Of a stretch of 64,000 nt of DNA, positions 34,950-45,713 are shown in pieces (within the stretch, counting starts at the first letter, position 1; every line of letters begins with the position of its first letter). This stretch comes from Perkinsus olseni (Eukaryota > Perkinsozoa > Perkinsida > Perkinsidae), in NCBI GenBank assembly GCA_013115135.1, contig JABANP010000249.1, forward strand, positions 7,501 through 71,500, given 5' to 3'. The position numbers and the translations under genes were made by a program. The notes beneath the pieces were generated by a model. The model was given only the letters and a program-made list of their open reading frames with translations, did not search any database and was not told the DNA's origin.

Positions 34950-35067
34950 TCGACCTCGCTACCTCTCTTTGATCCTCATCAGTCTCATCATCGGACTCGG
35001 ACTCAATGCCCAGGGGTTGAAGATTCATATTTAATGGGGACTGTGGGAGCGTCCCTTATGTGACACG

Positions 35068-36630
35068 TCACTGGAACCAGGGGGCGAATATTGCCTTACC
35101 TTCACCATCGTCGACACACTCCTGGGGGTCGTCTAGAGAGACATAGCGCAGGAGCTCCCATTCCCCTCTACTGATATTGCCATGTCCAAAGGATACAAGC
35201 TCGGAATCTATCACATCATTGATGTCCCGGTGCAGCCTCTCACATACCCTCAGAGCTGTATCTACTATACGTGGGCCGTACCTTACCGGTATGCTGATAC
35301 CCATGCGCAGAAGATAAACTCACGTGAGGGTGGAGGCGTCCGAGTAACTGGTAACATTATGCAGGAATTGCCGTAGTATACTCATACACTTTGTAAGCTT
35401 ATATTCCTGATTAGATACAATCAGTTACGTAAAAAGATCCTTCGAACCCTACACCACATAAGCTACCAATATGAAGTCCCCGACATCCTGAGGGTCACTG
35501 AGATCATAAGCTCTTGGGTAGTAGTCGTCCATGTCGGAGAGGTTGTGCACGGAGTAGGAGTTCCGCAGATTGCTCGTCAGACCTAGCGTGGCCAGTTCGC
35601 ATGCAGAGTTACGGCCATCCAGTCACCAGTCTTTGTGGTTATTTCTCTATTTCTGCCGAAATGGTTGACCATTTGACCATCCTTGAGAGCTATATAATCA
35701 ATATCCTTGGCATTCAGAGTCCACTTGAGATCGAAGTTAGTACCTAGCACCTAATATACTACGCCACACTCACCATATTCCAATGATGTACTTTTCGAAT
35801 CAAGATTCTCTACCCACCCACGCCTCAGTAAGGCTTCCTTGAGATCATTATACCCCCCTTTGATGATGAAGACCTAACCTCCAAACCCGACGAGGTAGCT
35901 GCATCGAAATCGTAACTCACACGCTTGCGACTCATCGCCGTTTTGGGTTTGCTACAAACCGTGACTGGGGCACTGTCACGACGCCTCGCGTCCAACCTAG
36001 CACAAGTATTTACCACCTTGAGCTCTTGCAAGTTATACCCCCTGGCTTCCTTAATCTCCGCCAACTGAGCGAAGAGTGTGTTACATAACGGCCGCCCGCG
36101 AATAGTTTCTCCCCCTTACGGTTCCACTGTCGCGTAGAGAGTCACGTATCTTCATCACCGCCCTGATGACCGGTGCCAAGCAGTTCGCCGAGAAGAATGA
36201 GCATCTACCTGCGGCTTGTCTCAGCTAACCGCTTGTGACGTTCTTTCTCCGATTTCTCCTTCTCCAAGCGCATCTTGCTCACGTAATATCACGCAGGGCA
36301 TCGTTTGTGGGTAGCTCACCTCCTTCCGGTATTCCGCCCGAGCTATTGCTGCGGCTCCTGAATTTAGGGACGATGGAGGCATTGACGCTGATCGATGAGT
36401 ACACTGACTTCTGACATCGAAAAGAGTAGCAGTCGTCGGCGCCTCGTCGGCAGGCAGTTTGTACTCACTTGTGCCCAATCGATCGGATCAAGAATGCTGA
36501 GTCCCGCTTCTTTGCCTGCTGGGATGTGGCAACCTTCATCTTGCCGTCCTGCTGATGCTGCTGTTGTGTCATTTGCGCGAAGACCCGTCTCCCGCTCAAA
36601 ATTGTTAAAAAATTGCAACTCTGCTACCAC
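35068..36630 (-). CDS. Unidentified coiled-coil protein, partial model
   Basis: Exons in order on the minus strand are: a helical segment ELQFFNNFERETGLRAND (about 36.6 kb, ending with a GTGAGT donor after DWAQ), ARAEYRKE (about 36.33 kb), a charged coiled coil MRLEKEKSEKERHKRLAE (about 36.26 kb), VMKIRDSLRDSGT (about 36.15 kb) and a basic exon with KTAMSRKRVSYDFDAAT (about 35.91 kb). A further exon near 35.3-35.1 kb (VDTALRVCERLHRDINDV) may belong to it. No family is recognised. The charged coiled coil suggests a structural or nuclear role. Confidence 0.35.
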
Positions 36631-36662
36631 ATGTTCATCTTAAACTATTGCATTACACCATA

Positions 36663-37060
36663 TTACACATCATCGTGCCTGGTTAGGCACAGGAACCATT
36701 TCAAAGTCATCCTGAAGATCACAGTGACGCTACTACAGATCGCCACAATTGCTACCTTAGCCCTTTCTATCATATCCGCCATCATTCTGTGTTCATCTTC
36801 TAACGTATTCTCTCTGTACGATAGAGATTGTTTCCGGAGGTATCTACCCCAGCGGTATTGCAGGATCATGATCGACTCGATGACAGTGGTACTTCATCTC
36901 ATACTGCTTATCCATAACTACACACCCTACGTAGACACCGAAGTAGGTCATTATACACAGAGGTATCCCCGCACTGAATACCCAGTACCTGGGCCAGACC
37001 CACTTGATTATGCAGGCTTTGGCAACATAGACATTTACTGCTGATCAAACCGCCATAACC
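36663..37060 (-). CDS. Membrane protein exons, unidentified
   Basis: The frame reads KACIIKWVWPRYWVFSAGIP with a following hydrophobic run (LCIMTYFGVYVGCVVMD), then after a frame change another segment with AKVAIVAICSSVTVIF. This fits a small protein with one or two membrane spans. Splicing between the two parts is unresolved. Confidence 0.35.
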
Positions 37061-37499
37061 GTTTCTTGAAGAGCCTCCATTGTCGTCTGCGAAATACCCT
37101 CAAGCCACCAAAGGCCGACGAAAGCATGACGAGCCGCTGAAGCGGCGGCGCAAAGGATCTACTACCTCCCCGAATTAGCAAAAACATTAACGCAAGACAA
37201 TGCCTGTGAGACGAAAGATTCCTGTGATCACATCCAGCATCACATACCTCGAAGTTTGGACCGATGCAGTGTCGACTGGGAAGGGTAGTGAACTGTCTGT
37301 ACCATTATCTTCATCTTCTTAATATTTGCGGTGCACGTGAAAGCGCAATACGATGAGTGTTACGCGATTGTTAATGATAGTACTAGCGGGTTGCATTGCT
37401 TGTGGGAACTGTACAGGATAATACGTAAGCCATGAAGAACATCTCAGTCGCCGTCTCATAGGAGAATCAACACTGGAGGCTCCCACGAGTGTAGGGCGA

Positions 37500-37980
37500 T
37501 TATCATAGACTTGCATCAATTGAATCATCTCGAGTGACCACCATCTCCAGGACCTTTCGAGCAGTCCTCGTAGATATATCCACAGGAGCGATGCTTCTGC
37601 TCGCACCGCATTCGCCGGACCTCCTGCGATTGAACACCTCAAATAGAGTACACACTAATTCCATTACTACCTCTTCCATGTATGCTCGAAGTTGTTCCTT
37701 CATCCGGTACTGCTGGAAAGATAGCTTAGGCAGCATGCTCTGTTCTCCCTGGGGTTGTTGAGCATAGTGAGCCGTAGCCAAGTACTCTCCCTTGACATCT
37801 CCCAATTGGCCTGCTTGAGACTCGTAACGAGGGTTTACCAGAAATGGTGCCAGAGACCTACCATCACCACAGGTCGGAGTCTTGCCTGTTCCTCTTGCCA
37901 ATCCCTCAGAGGAACGCAGTCTCTTCGTAGGAGGGTCAATAGCAGGCCTGCAATGATAGCGATGAAGTTACTATAATATC
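37500..37980 (-). CDS. Unidentified protein exon
   Basis: A long open exon (about 130 codons) starts before 37.95 kb with AIDPPTKRLRSSEGLARG and continues to a helical stretch (MKEQLRAYMEEVVMELVC) and ARKVLEMVV. It contains no motif I recognise. The upstream exon carrying the start was not identified. Confidence 0.35.
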
Positions 37981-38045
37981 ATGGGCTCAGATCAGGGGTT
38001 AAGACGTTTTTGGACTGATGAAGCCGTACCGATGCAGTCAGACGG

Positions 38046-38303
38046 TTGCGAGCCCTCTATGAGCATCCCACGAATTACATGTCTCTCGTAGCATCGGATG
38101 CTCGACGCTTGTTAGGACTACTGACACCCATAGTCCTATCTCCTTCTATGTACCGGAAGGAAGCGGGACCACTTCTCGGGAACACCATTACACGGTGGCA
38201 ATCAATCAAGAAATCAGTCACCGGACCGTGGGCTCAACAAGCAGATGCTGAGAAAGAAGCGTCAATCTTCTCCAGTCGACGGCATCACGGACATTCGACT
38301 TGA
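38046..38303 (+). CDS. Possible first plus-strand exon, unidentified
   Basis: The frame RALYEHPTNYMSLVASDARR runs on to a helical, Lys-rich end (WAQQADAEKEASIF). Composition looks coding and the minus strand here does not. It marks the switch from the long minus-strand array to plus-strand genes. No donor or family could be fixed. Confidence 0.3.
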   Translation: MRALYEHPTNYMSLVASDARRLLGLLTPIVLSPSMYRKEAGPLLGNTITRWQSIKKSVTGPWAQQADAEKEASIFSSRRHHGHST

Positions 38304-39061
38304 CGCATCAACCACGACCCACCACGACGAAAGGCCTGAATCTTGCTATCTTATACTCACTCGAAACAGCGCAACTAGCCATGGTCCTCATCAATCGAGA
38401 CTGGCAACAAACGTATACAACTTCGGTTGTACTCTGGAGGGCCACAGTATTTGCGTCGATATGTACATTGAACGGGTCTATGTCTCATACCTAATTGGTT
38501 GTTGGCTCAGTCAGTTCGAAAAGACGATCGAATCACCCTCTTGCCCGTCTACTGGTCACCAGTGTTTGCATTAGCCATCAGAACTGGTATTGCGATGCAG
38601 TAACTGCATTTGGTACTTGTTTCAGTTCCAGGGATACCAATGCTGCTTCCATCGTCGTTCAACAGGAGTGCCCTGAGGTTCACTCTACGCAACAGGATGC
38701 GACAAGGTGCTGGTCCGTAACCCCGATGCCGTTCTACATGTTAGCAAGCCATGTCACGCATTTGTCTCCGCATTCGGTGTTATGACGGCTGTTATTGTCT
38801 CAGAGCGTCGCATTCCCGTATTTGCAGTCCATCAGAGGCTCGCCTTCGCAAGTCAGACGCCTCGTCTGTGGAGTGGGGGTGATTTCAAATACAGAAAAGA
38901 TGACGAGGTTGAGTAATACTTCTTGGTGGGAAGTGCACACACCCAGGAGGAGTTGTTTGTAGGTATACCGAGCACCACGTCAAGAAGTGGAAGTCCTGGA
39001 TGGGGAGTGACTATGATAAGTATAAGTACTATTCAGTAGCTACACCCTGCCTGGCTGTTCT

Positions 39062-39735
39062 ATTCCCGTTCGTCCAGGGAAGATGAATTGATCGCATGGC
39101 GCAGACCCTTTGACGAACTCTCAAAAGGAGGACTTATCAACGTCAACAGTTTTATGAAGATCGTCAAGAACAAGGTATCAAGTCGCCTCGATCTTCGTCC
39201 GCGCGGCAAGAACTGATCAGGTTGGACGCACAGTGCCTCCCAAATCTTTACATACCTACGCTATGAAGTTGTGGCGAGAGTGAGTCTGCCTATAGCGTAT
39301 TGGGAGCTCGGTCGTCAGTGACGACTCGTCAGGTGGGACGAGGATCAATCGAATTTTATTGACTTCGCCGAGTTCATCCACAACATGAAGTGAGACCCAG
39401 ATCTAGGTCTTTCCCATTCGATCTGGAGTGAGCTCTTGTGTAGAAATTTCGATACTCATGTTTTGAAGACTGCTTTACGTGAGGAGTCGAAGGCAGCTGA
39501 CACCTTCGAGACGTACAAGAATCCCGACAGCGGGCAGCTGGACGAAGACGGAATGTTCGAGATCATGGCGGCCAACAATTTCCTCGTTACTACAACCACC
39601 GACGCTGAGGTACTCCGGCCGACCGTCAGGGCAATGGCATCTCTGTTATTCGATACGCAGGAAATCCTGGCTCAAGTAGGAGACGGCAAGTCCTTGTCGA
39701 GGGATCAATTCCTTCAGTGGATCAATGAAGATTGA
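39062..39735 (+). CDS. EF-hand calcium-binding protein (5' end not fixed)
   Basis: Three exons are visible. The first has FDELSKGGLINVNSFMKI (donor GTATCA near 39.17 kb). The second is a canonical EF loop, WDEDQSNFIDFAEF (about 39.34 kb), with acidic residues at positions 1, 3, 9 and 12 and Ser at 5. The last runs from ~39.42 kb to a TGA at 39733-39735 and carries a second, weaker loop (NPDSGQLDEDGM). Calmodulin-like Ca sensors of this type bind Ca through the loop side chains. The second loop ends in Met rather than Glu, so it may bind weakly or not at all. The upstream exon with the start codon is not identified. Confidence 0.6.
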
Positions 39736-39960
39736 ATTACTATATTGTCAGTGGCTTGGGCTACAGAAAGGTTTTTTCTCATTGTAAATGAACCAAGTCC
39801 GGCTCTCCCTGGGTCATCTGCACCACCCTCATCATTAATGTATGTCTTTGCTGCTGCTCATTGTGACGAGAGAGACTTGTGCCGCTTCCGCGTTGCCTTC
39901 CAGTGCTTCCACCGGATTAGGGTCTGAGGCTCCGATCTTCTTTGTAGTTCACTCTGATCC

Positions 39961-41100
39961 ATGCCGTACCAAGTAGCCGGTCGCTCTGCCGCAAGCATCG
40001 CGCTATTCACCGGAGTTTTGACCGCGATTACCTTGGTAAGACATCCTCTGCATTCAAGTATATGTGGGAATCCTTCATTTCAGTCCGTACTAGCAATGAG
40101 GCGTCGGTCTCGAGCTTTGCATGCAGCGTTAGTCGGGAGGCTGTCGGTGGACGGCCCGACTCTCATCTCACGCGTACTGGACTGTCTCGGCTTGGCACTG
40201 TTCGATGAGCTATGGGCAGCGTCTGTTGAATGCTGGATCGCTGCCAAAGAGATTGAGGTGAGCGAGACATGGGACAGCGGGGTGTGCTGCGGCGAAGATC
40301 GACAAGTTTCAGGCTCGCAAGCTTCCCAAGGGAAGTGCTCAGGGTGAGGAGCCCAGTCTTATCAGTTGCTGCGAGGTATTTCTATACTTCGTTCTCTTCT
40401 GTGCCAACCATACTGCGGCTCAGATTCCCTTCCATCGGGGAGAGGTTACTTGCAAGGCAGAGCAAAGTGCTTGAGGACTTCCGCATCACTGAGAAGTCGT
40501 TGCAACAGGCCGAGGAATGGTGGAAAGGGGAAGCTCTGGTGAGTTAGTACACCAGCTTCGAGTAAGAGTCGAGTGACCGTGTAGGAGAGCAATGGCAACG
40601 CGGCATCTCAAGCTGTGGTTAAGAAATTCGACGTCATCGCACAAATGCTAGAATTAGAGCCTGACAGATTGGTTGAAGCTCCCGAGTGCCTCAGGGATCA
40701 GGTGCTGCCCTTACTCTCGATGTAATTCCTCATTTTTTCTGCTCAGGCTCGGGCCGAGTATCCCGAGGCAAAGGCGGTCAGGGATGCCTTACGGAAATAC
40801 CGCGACAATCTTCCTAACTTGAAAGGTCTCGACACCGACAGTCCCCCTAACCTCGAGGACTTGAGAACATTGCTTGAGAGGAAAACAGGGTCCCCTGCCG
40901 ATGACTGTAAGCGACCCTCTATGCTGTTCGTTAGTCGTTGGCGGTACTGCTCGTTGTTACAGCGGGTTACTAGCGGACCTTCTCAGTTACGAGCAAGAAC
41001 ATCTGAACTCGTCAATCACGGCGATAAGGCTATGGGGGACGAACTTCGAAAGCTCTTCATTGACAGTGTCACGCCCTCCCTCGTACATCGTCGGCTGTGA
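39961..41100 (+). CDS. Unidentified protein with N-terminal hydrophobic segment and coiled coil
   Basis: ATG 39961 opens MPYQVAGRSAASIALFTGVL, a possible signal peptide or membrane anchor, with a GTAAGA donor after it. Later exons give RRRSRALHAALVGRLSVDG (about 40.1 kb), IDKFQARKLPKGSAQ (about 40.31 kb, GTGAGG donor), a helical SKVLEDFRITEKSLQQAEEW (about 40.48 kb), VVKKFDVIAQMLELEPDRL (about 40.63 kb, then a 45-base intron) and ARAEYPEAKAVRDALRKY (about 40.75 kb). Most of the mature part is charged alpha-helix, consistent with an organelle or secretory membrane-tethered coiled-coil protein. No family is recognised and the C-terminal exon is unclear. Confidence 0.5.
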
Positions 41101-41136
41101 TGGTGCTCGTTTGCAGTGAGAAGAAGGTGTACCAAC

Positions 41137-41774
41137 TTAGATGATTTCATTGATCCGTAGTTTCTGACAGAGTTTATCATCAGTTTCAGTATAACTCAAC
41201 AAGGTAGTACGTGTTGTTATAGTGAGGAATCCAGTCGGGCAAGATTCACCAACGTTTAACACGAAGATGACCCTTCTCCCTGCAGTTACCGAGATTAGTG
41301 ACTCTGAAGCCTTCAAGGGCTTGCGAACCTTAGCTGCGGTGATGTCTGAGTTGCGCACGCAGCGGACTGATTGACTGTCATCAAAGCAGCCAACACCAGA
41401 GTACCTGACCTACGCCCAGGAATGCGTAACCCAAAAGTAAATAATTGTTTGCTGGGGAGAGATAACAAGCTATGATCTTCTAGACGTGGGCTCACGCGCC
41501 TTGCTCTTGTGAACCTTCTTCATAAGTCGTTCGACAGCTTGTCGCAGCGACAATGTCGCTCAACGTACTGGAATATTGCCTGTTATATTTGATCACTCGT
41601 TCTATTGGAGCATTCCTTACAGTACCTCAGCCATCCAAATCTCGCGCTTACCCGAACGCCGATAAGCCGAGGGAAAAGTGTCTCAAATGCTGCCCACTTC
41701 ACCGTCGCGCAACAGGGAGAAGTCATCATCATAGCATAAGGGTTACTCACTACACGATAATTCCAGATTAGCAT
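41137..41774 (-). CDS. Possible small minus-strand gene, unidentified
   Basis: Open segments (for example ITAAKVRKPLKASESLISV, about 41.3 kb) with possible donors are present, but no exon chain is convincing and no motif is seen. Confidence 0.2.
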
Positions 41775-42229
41775 GATTCATCTAGACACACCGTCTCGAA
41801 GAACCTCGGCCAGCACCAAAGGACAGGATATTCATGGGTGCAGGAGAAGGTCTATATCGGAGTATAGGTTCATCGAAGGCCCACTTCCCGACGTCTCAAC
41901 AACTCAGCTTGCACTACAATCCGTAAACAGCGCAATCGGAGTCGGAGTTGACGAATTGTAGCATAGTATTCAAGGAAAGGACAGTTTGAGCGTATGTTTT
42001 CGGGGGCTACGTAAGTCGCTTAATCGGTCACGGCGTCGTAGACCATTCACATGTGAATGACCCGGTCCGAGCCACTCAGATCATCAGAGATGTATAGGAC
42101 TGCTACATAATTCTCATGAAAATGGCACGCATCCTTGGCGCGGTCCATTCGTCCTGGAGATCATTCGTGAATGAAGATATTACCGGAATCACTGGTGTTG
42201 CTGTGTCTACGGTGGCCCTCCTTGGACAT

Positions 42230-42283
42230 GCTGGACCGCGATCTGCAGTCCTCAAATCGATGATTTGAAATCGGCGGTCCAGC
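42230..42283. promoter_or_regulatory. Nested inverted repeats upstream of the secreted-hydrolase gene
   Basis: GCTGGACCGC (42230-42239) pairs exactly with GCGGTCCAGC (42274-42283). Within the 34-base loop is a second perfect palindrome, TCAAATC/GATTTGA (42252-42258 and 42262-42268), around a GAT spacer. The structure ends 90 bases before the ATG at 42374, so it lies in the promoter or 5' UTR and could be a protein-binding or RNA-structural element. Confidence 0.55.
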
Positions 42284-42373
42284 GCCGTTCAGAGACAGCC
42301 TTTGTGTGCATCTTAGCTACTCCATCGGGTGTCTCCAACGAACCCACTGTTCTCACTCCACCAGTACATTACC

Positions 42374-44002
42374 ATGAGATTTACTCCCATTTCGGTAGCT
42401 GTTGCTGGCCTCCTCGGTGTATGTGATGCTCAGCTAGCGGGCGACAATGGCATGTTTGGTTCCCCTGTAACCCTTATTTCTTCCAAAGACGTCGAATCGG
42501 TTCTCAGCGAGGGTCCGACTGAAACGGTAACACGCTCAGTCCCTGATTGGTTCAAATCAACCATGGCTAAGATCAAGTCTTGGGCTGGTTCTGAGCTGAA
42601 GAAGCTTGCATGGGGCGCTCTGGATGACCTGGGCCACGATATCAAGGGTGAGGACATGTATTGGAATTTCGTGCCTCGACATGTTGCCACACTGGGCCGA
42701 TCCTCCGAGGAAAGCTATGAATTCGAGGGCCGATGTTTCAGGACTATCAAGGTGCATTCGTACCCCGAGTCCGATGGCTCTCTCACGATTGAGGCCACGT
42801 ACAAGCATCCTGTGTCTTCCATGTGCGCTGAATATCTCATCTTGGGCAACGCCGCTGACTTCGACCTGCAGTATCGATTCTTCCGGGGTACTGAAACTTA
42901 CAAGTGGTCTTCGGACTCCGGGAAGGTATATATTTTTGATCTCCGTACTTCCTTCTCTTCCGCCGTAGAAGGCATCATAAAGACCGCCGACTTCCTATTC
43001 AGCCATGACGTGTTCGAGTTCCTCCAGCGCTACCCCGAACTGACCTTCGACAAGAGAGCCAACCCTGGTGGTGTCGATATCAACGAGGAAGACATCCATC
43101 CTGGCGACGCTGTCCTCGTTACCTACATGGTCGGAAGCAGTGCTTCTATCATGTGGGTAAGTGGCTCAGTGGCCAGTCATAGTGTCATCTTCTTGCGTGA
43201 GCCAAGTACTGGTGCACTGTACGCTGTGGAAGCCGCTGCGCAAGGAATTCATAAGCTGACATTCGACGAGTTCCTTAAGGAAGATGCCGGGTGGTACAAC
43301 AACGCTGTTCTCGTTCCTCTGAAGGAGGAGGAACGCGCCAAGTTCGACAACGACGCAGCCTGGCAAAAGTTCGTCGAAGACTTCGATGGTAACGACTACG
43401 GTTACAATAACCTGGTATTTTCGGCCATTGATAGTATGGATGGAAATTACCCTTGCCTACCTATGGATAACTATCAGACATGTCTGAGCTGGGAGTTCGT
43501 TGAAGTGGGGTGTGGTCTTTTGGATCGAATTTCTCCTGAGATGGCTGACGTGTTATTCCTCCAAGGATACAACCACAGACTGGGCACAAGTGGTCTCAAC
43601 ATAACGGAAATTGTGAAGGCGACTGATATCCTCTATCCTGGTTTCTCTGGTATTCTTCCCGCTCTCCCCGAACAAGACCAGTGGGAGTATCCTACTCATC
43701 ACGACGGGCAGCCCATAAGAGGTCCCGCTAGAGTCTGCAGCGCCTTGGTTTGCGAGATGCTTCGTGCTGGGGGTATCTTCGGTAACCATGACGTCTCATG
43801 TACGGAGTTTACTCCTTGGGATATCTACAGTATGGATGTTTTCACTTCCCCGACTTATCAGCTAAAGGGTGACTACGCTATTGATCTCACCAAGCCCGAG
43901 CCTCTTCGCCTCGGTCAGAAGAGTATAACAAACTACATGGCAGAAACTTGCAGGACACAGATTACTGACGATTCATACTACGAGCGAGCTCCTCATTGTT
44001 AG
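42374..44002 (+). CDS. Intronless secreted protein with YiiX/NlpC-P60-like (permuted papain) domain
   Basis: A single uninterrupted 542-residue frame, which is unusual among its intron-rich neighbours. It begins with a signal peptide (MRFTPISVAVAGLLGVCDAQ). The middle has the YiiX/DUF830-like pattern: a HPGDAVLVTY strand, SHSVIFLREPSTG (candidate catalytic His), LYAVEAAAQGIHKLTFDEFL and YGYNNLVFSAID. It later has RVCSALVCEMLRAGGIFG (candidate catalytic Cys). In permuted papain-fold hydrolases the His precedes the Cys, as here. The N-terminal ~200 residues are unrecognised. Likely secreted or vacuolar; the substrate (peptide, amide or lipid-ester) cannot be told. The fold assignment is inference from motif order. 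An ATG further upstream in frame (42329 region) is less likely because it would bury the signal peptide. Confidence 0.75.
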   Translation: MRFTPISVAVAGLLGVCDAQLAGDNGMFGSPVTLISSKDVESVLSEGPTETVTRSVPDWFKSTMAKIKSWAGSELKKLAWGALDDLGHDIKGEDMYWNFVPRHVATLGRSSEESYEFEGRCFRTIKVHSYPESDGSLTIEATYKHPVSSMCAEYLILGNAADFDLQYRFFRGTETYKWSSDSGKVYIFDLRTSFSSAVEGIIKTADFLFSHDVFEFLQRYPELTFDKRANPGGVDINEEDIHPGDAVLVTYMVGSSASIMWVSGSVASHSVIFLREPSTGALYAVEAAAQGIHKLTFDEFLKEDAGWYNNAVLVPLKEEERAKFDNDAAWQKFVEDFDGNDYGYNNLVFSAIDSMDGNYPCLPMDNYQTCLSWEFVEVGCGLLDRISPEMADVLFLQGYNHRLGTSGLNITEIVKATDILYPGFSGILPALPEQDQWEYPTHHDGQPIRGPARVCSALVCEMLRAGGIFGNHDVSCTEFTPWDIYSMDVFTSPTYQLKGDYAIDLTKPEPLRLGQKSITNYMAETCRTQITDDSYYERAPHC

Positions 44003-44690
44003 TCCCGTCTTGCCCGTCCTTGCCGTACTAATAGATAAGTTCCTATATTTCAGCTTCAGCCTGAAACTTTTCAGTTGCGTCTTGATTGTGGCCAGCTGGA
44101 GCGGTGCAGCCTCCTGGCATTATGTCCACGGTATCCGCAGACTTTGTCGGCATTTGTTTACTCCCGCCTATGGCGGCTAAATTGTTCGCTGTTTCGGTTT
44201 GAGTTGCGTAGTAGTAATCGCATCCTCACTTGGCAGGTTCTGGATTGTGACGGGTTTTCAGAGGGATGAATGTTCAGTTGTAACTCGATTCCGCATTATG
44301 ATAAAGATGAGACCATCGGCATGTTCATGCAAAATGGTTGTGCCCTAGAGCACGCCAACCCTTCCGCGGCGGCTGAATTTTAGCCCTCGCGCAGCAGCAA
44401 TGTGGGGGGATATTCCTAATCTCAGTATGTTTTCCAGTTCCCGAACTCTAAACCAAACAACGGATACGGCGACAACCGATAAATTATACGTCTATCCCAG
44501 CTTGATCTGCATCAGAATCGCTGCGTTTACGTGCCGAGACCTCTCTGAAGGAGCGAGCGAAAATGGTGACATAAGCGATACATCGCATACCGAAGAGGTA
44601 ACCTCACTTTGTTGCTTTCCCCGCATTGCTCAGCATCGATAGGACATACCAGCAGACACCTAAGAGCGAAGTTCTCACTCACGTAGCAGC
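44003..44690. other. Intergenic or 3'-end interval
   Basis: Convergent 3' ends of the secreted gene (plus) and the PAP2 gene (minus) meet here. The last exon of the PAP2 gene must lie in the right part, because its donor (CTCG|GTAAGT) is at about 44.71 kb, but I could not identify it. Confidence 0.4.
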
Positions 44691-45552
44691 AACGAAATGA
44701 GGAGGAGACTTACCGAGCATCCCTCCTATGCCACATCCTAGAATGATCTGCGATGTCGAGTGGTCATTGAGTTGAACTCTGCTCCACGGAACAGGGAGAA
44801 AAATGAGAACGATGATCAATACGTTCCCCAATGCAACCCGCACCTGCACGATGACTTCATCTACAGCACGCCAGATCCTTATGTTTACCTCTCGAAAAAT
44901 AGTAGTACTGTGGACGTCGAGGGTTCTCCACCTCAATGCTAGGGCCCCTATTTCCCTGCCACCGCAATGAAGCAGAAGAACCGTCATGATGGCCATAGAC
45001 ATAAGAGCATGTCCAGACGGCATTCCACAACTAGAACAGTAGATGTACAGAACCTCGAGCACTGACACCTACGTGATGTGGCATGATCCTCTCGGACGCT
45101 CCGCCTCCGCAAGTCTCTTCGCAATATTTTGCACAGCCCACGACGAGAAAAAGAGTATCATAAACTGAAAATGGGTCTTTCGCTGTCGCAGAATCTGTTG
45201 TTGTAAGCCTACTTCAAACCATAACTTGCTACGCTTCAATAATGTTGCGCACGCAGCGAAGATGACGAAAGCGAACAAGACGCTAGAATAAACTGAAATG
45301 AGGGGGCGTGCTGGACCGCGGTCTCCGAGCAAGCTCGGTATCACATGCAGCAACGTAATCCGCAAATACCGGACTGTTCGGCCATGTGAATGACGAGAAT
45401 GGTAGCGTCACAACCTTGCCGTAGGGGCAACTATTAGGGCCTGAATCACACCGGTGCACTCCAGGTGAGACGTATGAGGACATCTCACCTAACACAATCG
45501 CCCAATCGGGGACACATGCTGCCGGACTTATGTTTGCTGAGGAGCCAAGCAC
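44690..45552 (-). CDS. PAP2-family phosphatase, dolichyldiphosphatase-like
   Basis: All three PAP2 signature blocks are present on minus-strand exons. KRLAEAERP (about 45.11 kb) fits K-x6-RP, CGMPSGHALMSM (about 45.02 kb) carries the PSGH motif, and SRVQLNDHSTSQ (about 44.78 kb) fits SR-x5-H with Gln where many members have Asp. Dolichyldiphosphatases also carry Gln there and share the RPxGSC...GMPS arrangement. Several hydrophobic segments (for example SVYSSVLFAFVIFAACATLL) indicate an integral membrane enzyme. Expected role: dephosphorylating dolichyl diphosphate on the ER lumen side to recycle the lipid carrier for N-glycosylation. The N-terminal frame near 45.5 kb and the C-terminal exon are not fully resolved. 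Confidence 0.7.
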
Positions 45553-45713
45553 GATAGAAGATTGATAACTAGTTAAAAACCATTAACTGTGAAGCAAATA
45601 TCATAAATGAAAGCGAATCCCAACCCACTAGTCTGTTGAACTCCCATCTCGCGTAGTCCCAGTGACAACGCAATACCGGGAGACATTAACGCGGTAGAGA
45701 AACGTCTGGAGTC

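Noticed and set aside
37772..37780. Fragment CCGTAGCCA resembling the dinoflagellate/Perkinsus spliced leader
   Set aside because: Only 9 bases match, the rest of the leader is absent, and it lies inside a probable coding exon.
45309..45320. 12-base match (TGCTGGACCGCG) to the inverted repeat near 42,230
   Set aside because: It falls inside coding sequence of the PAP2 gene without the second arm. Most likely chance.
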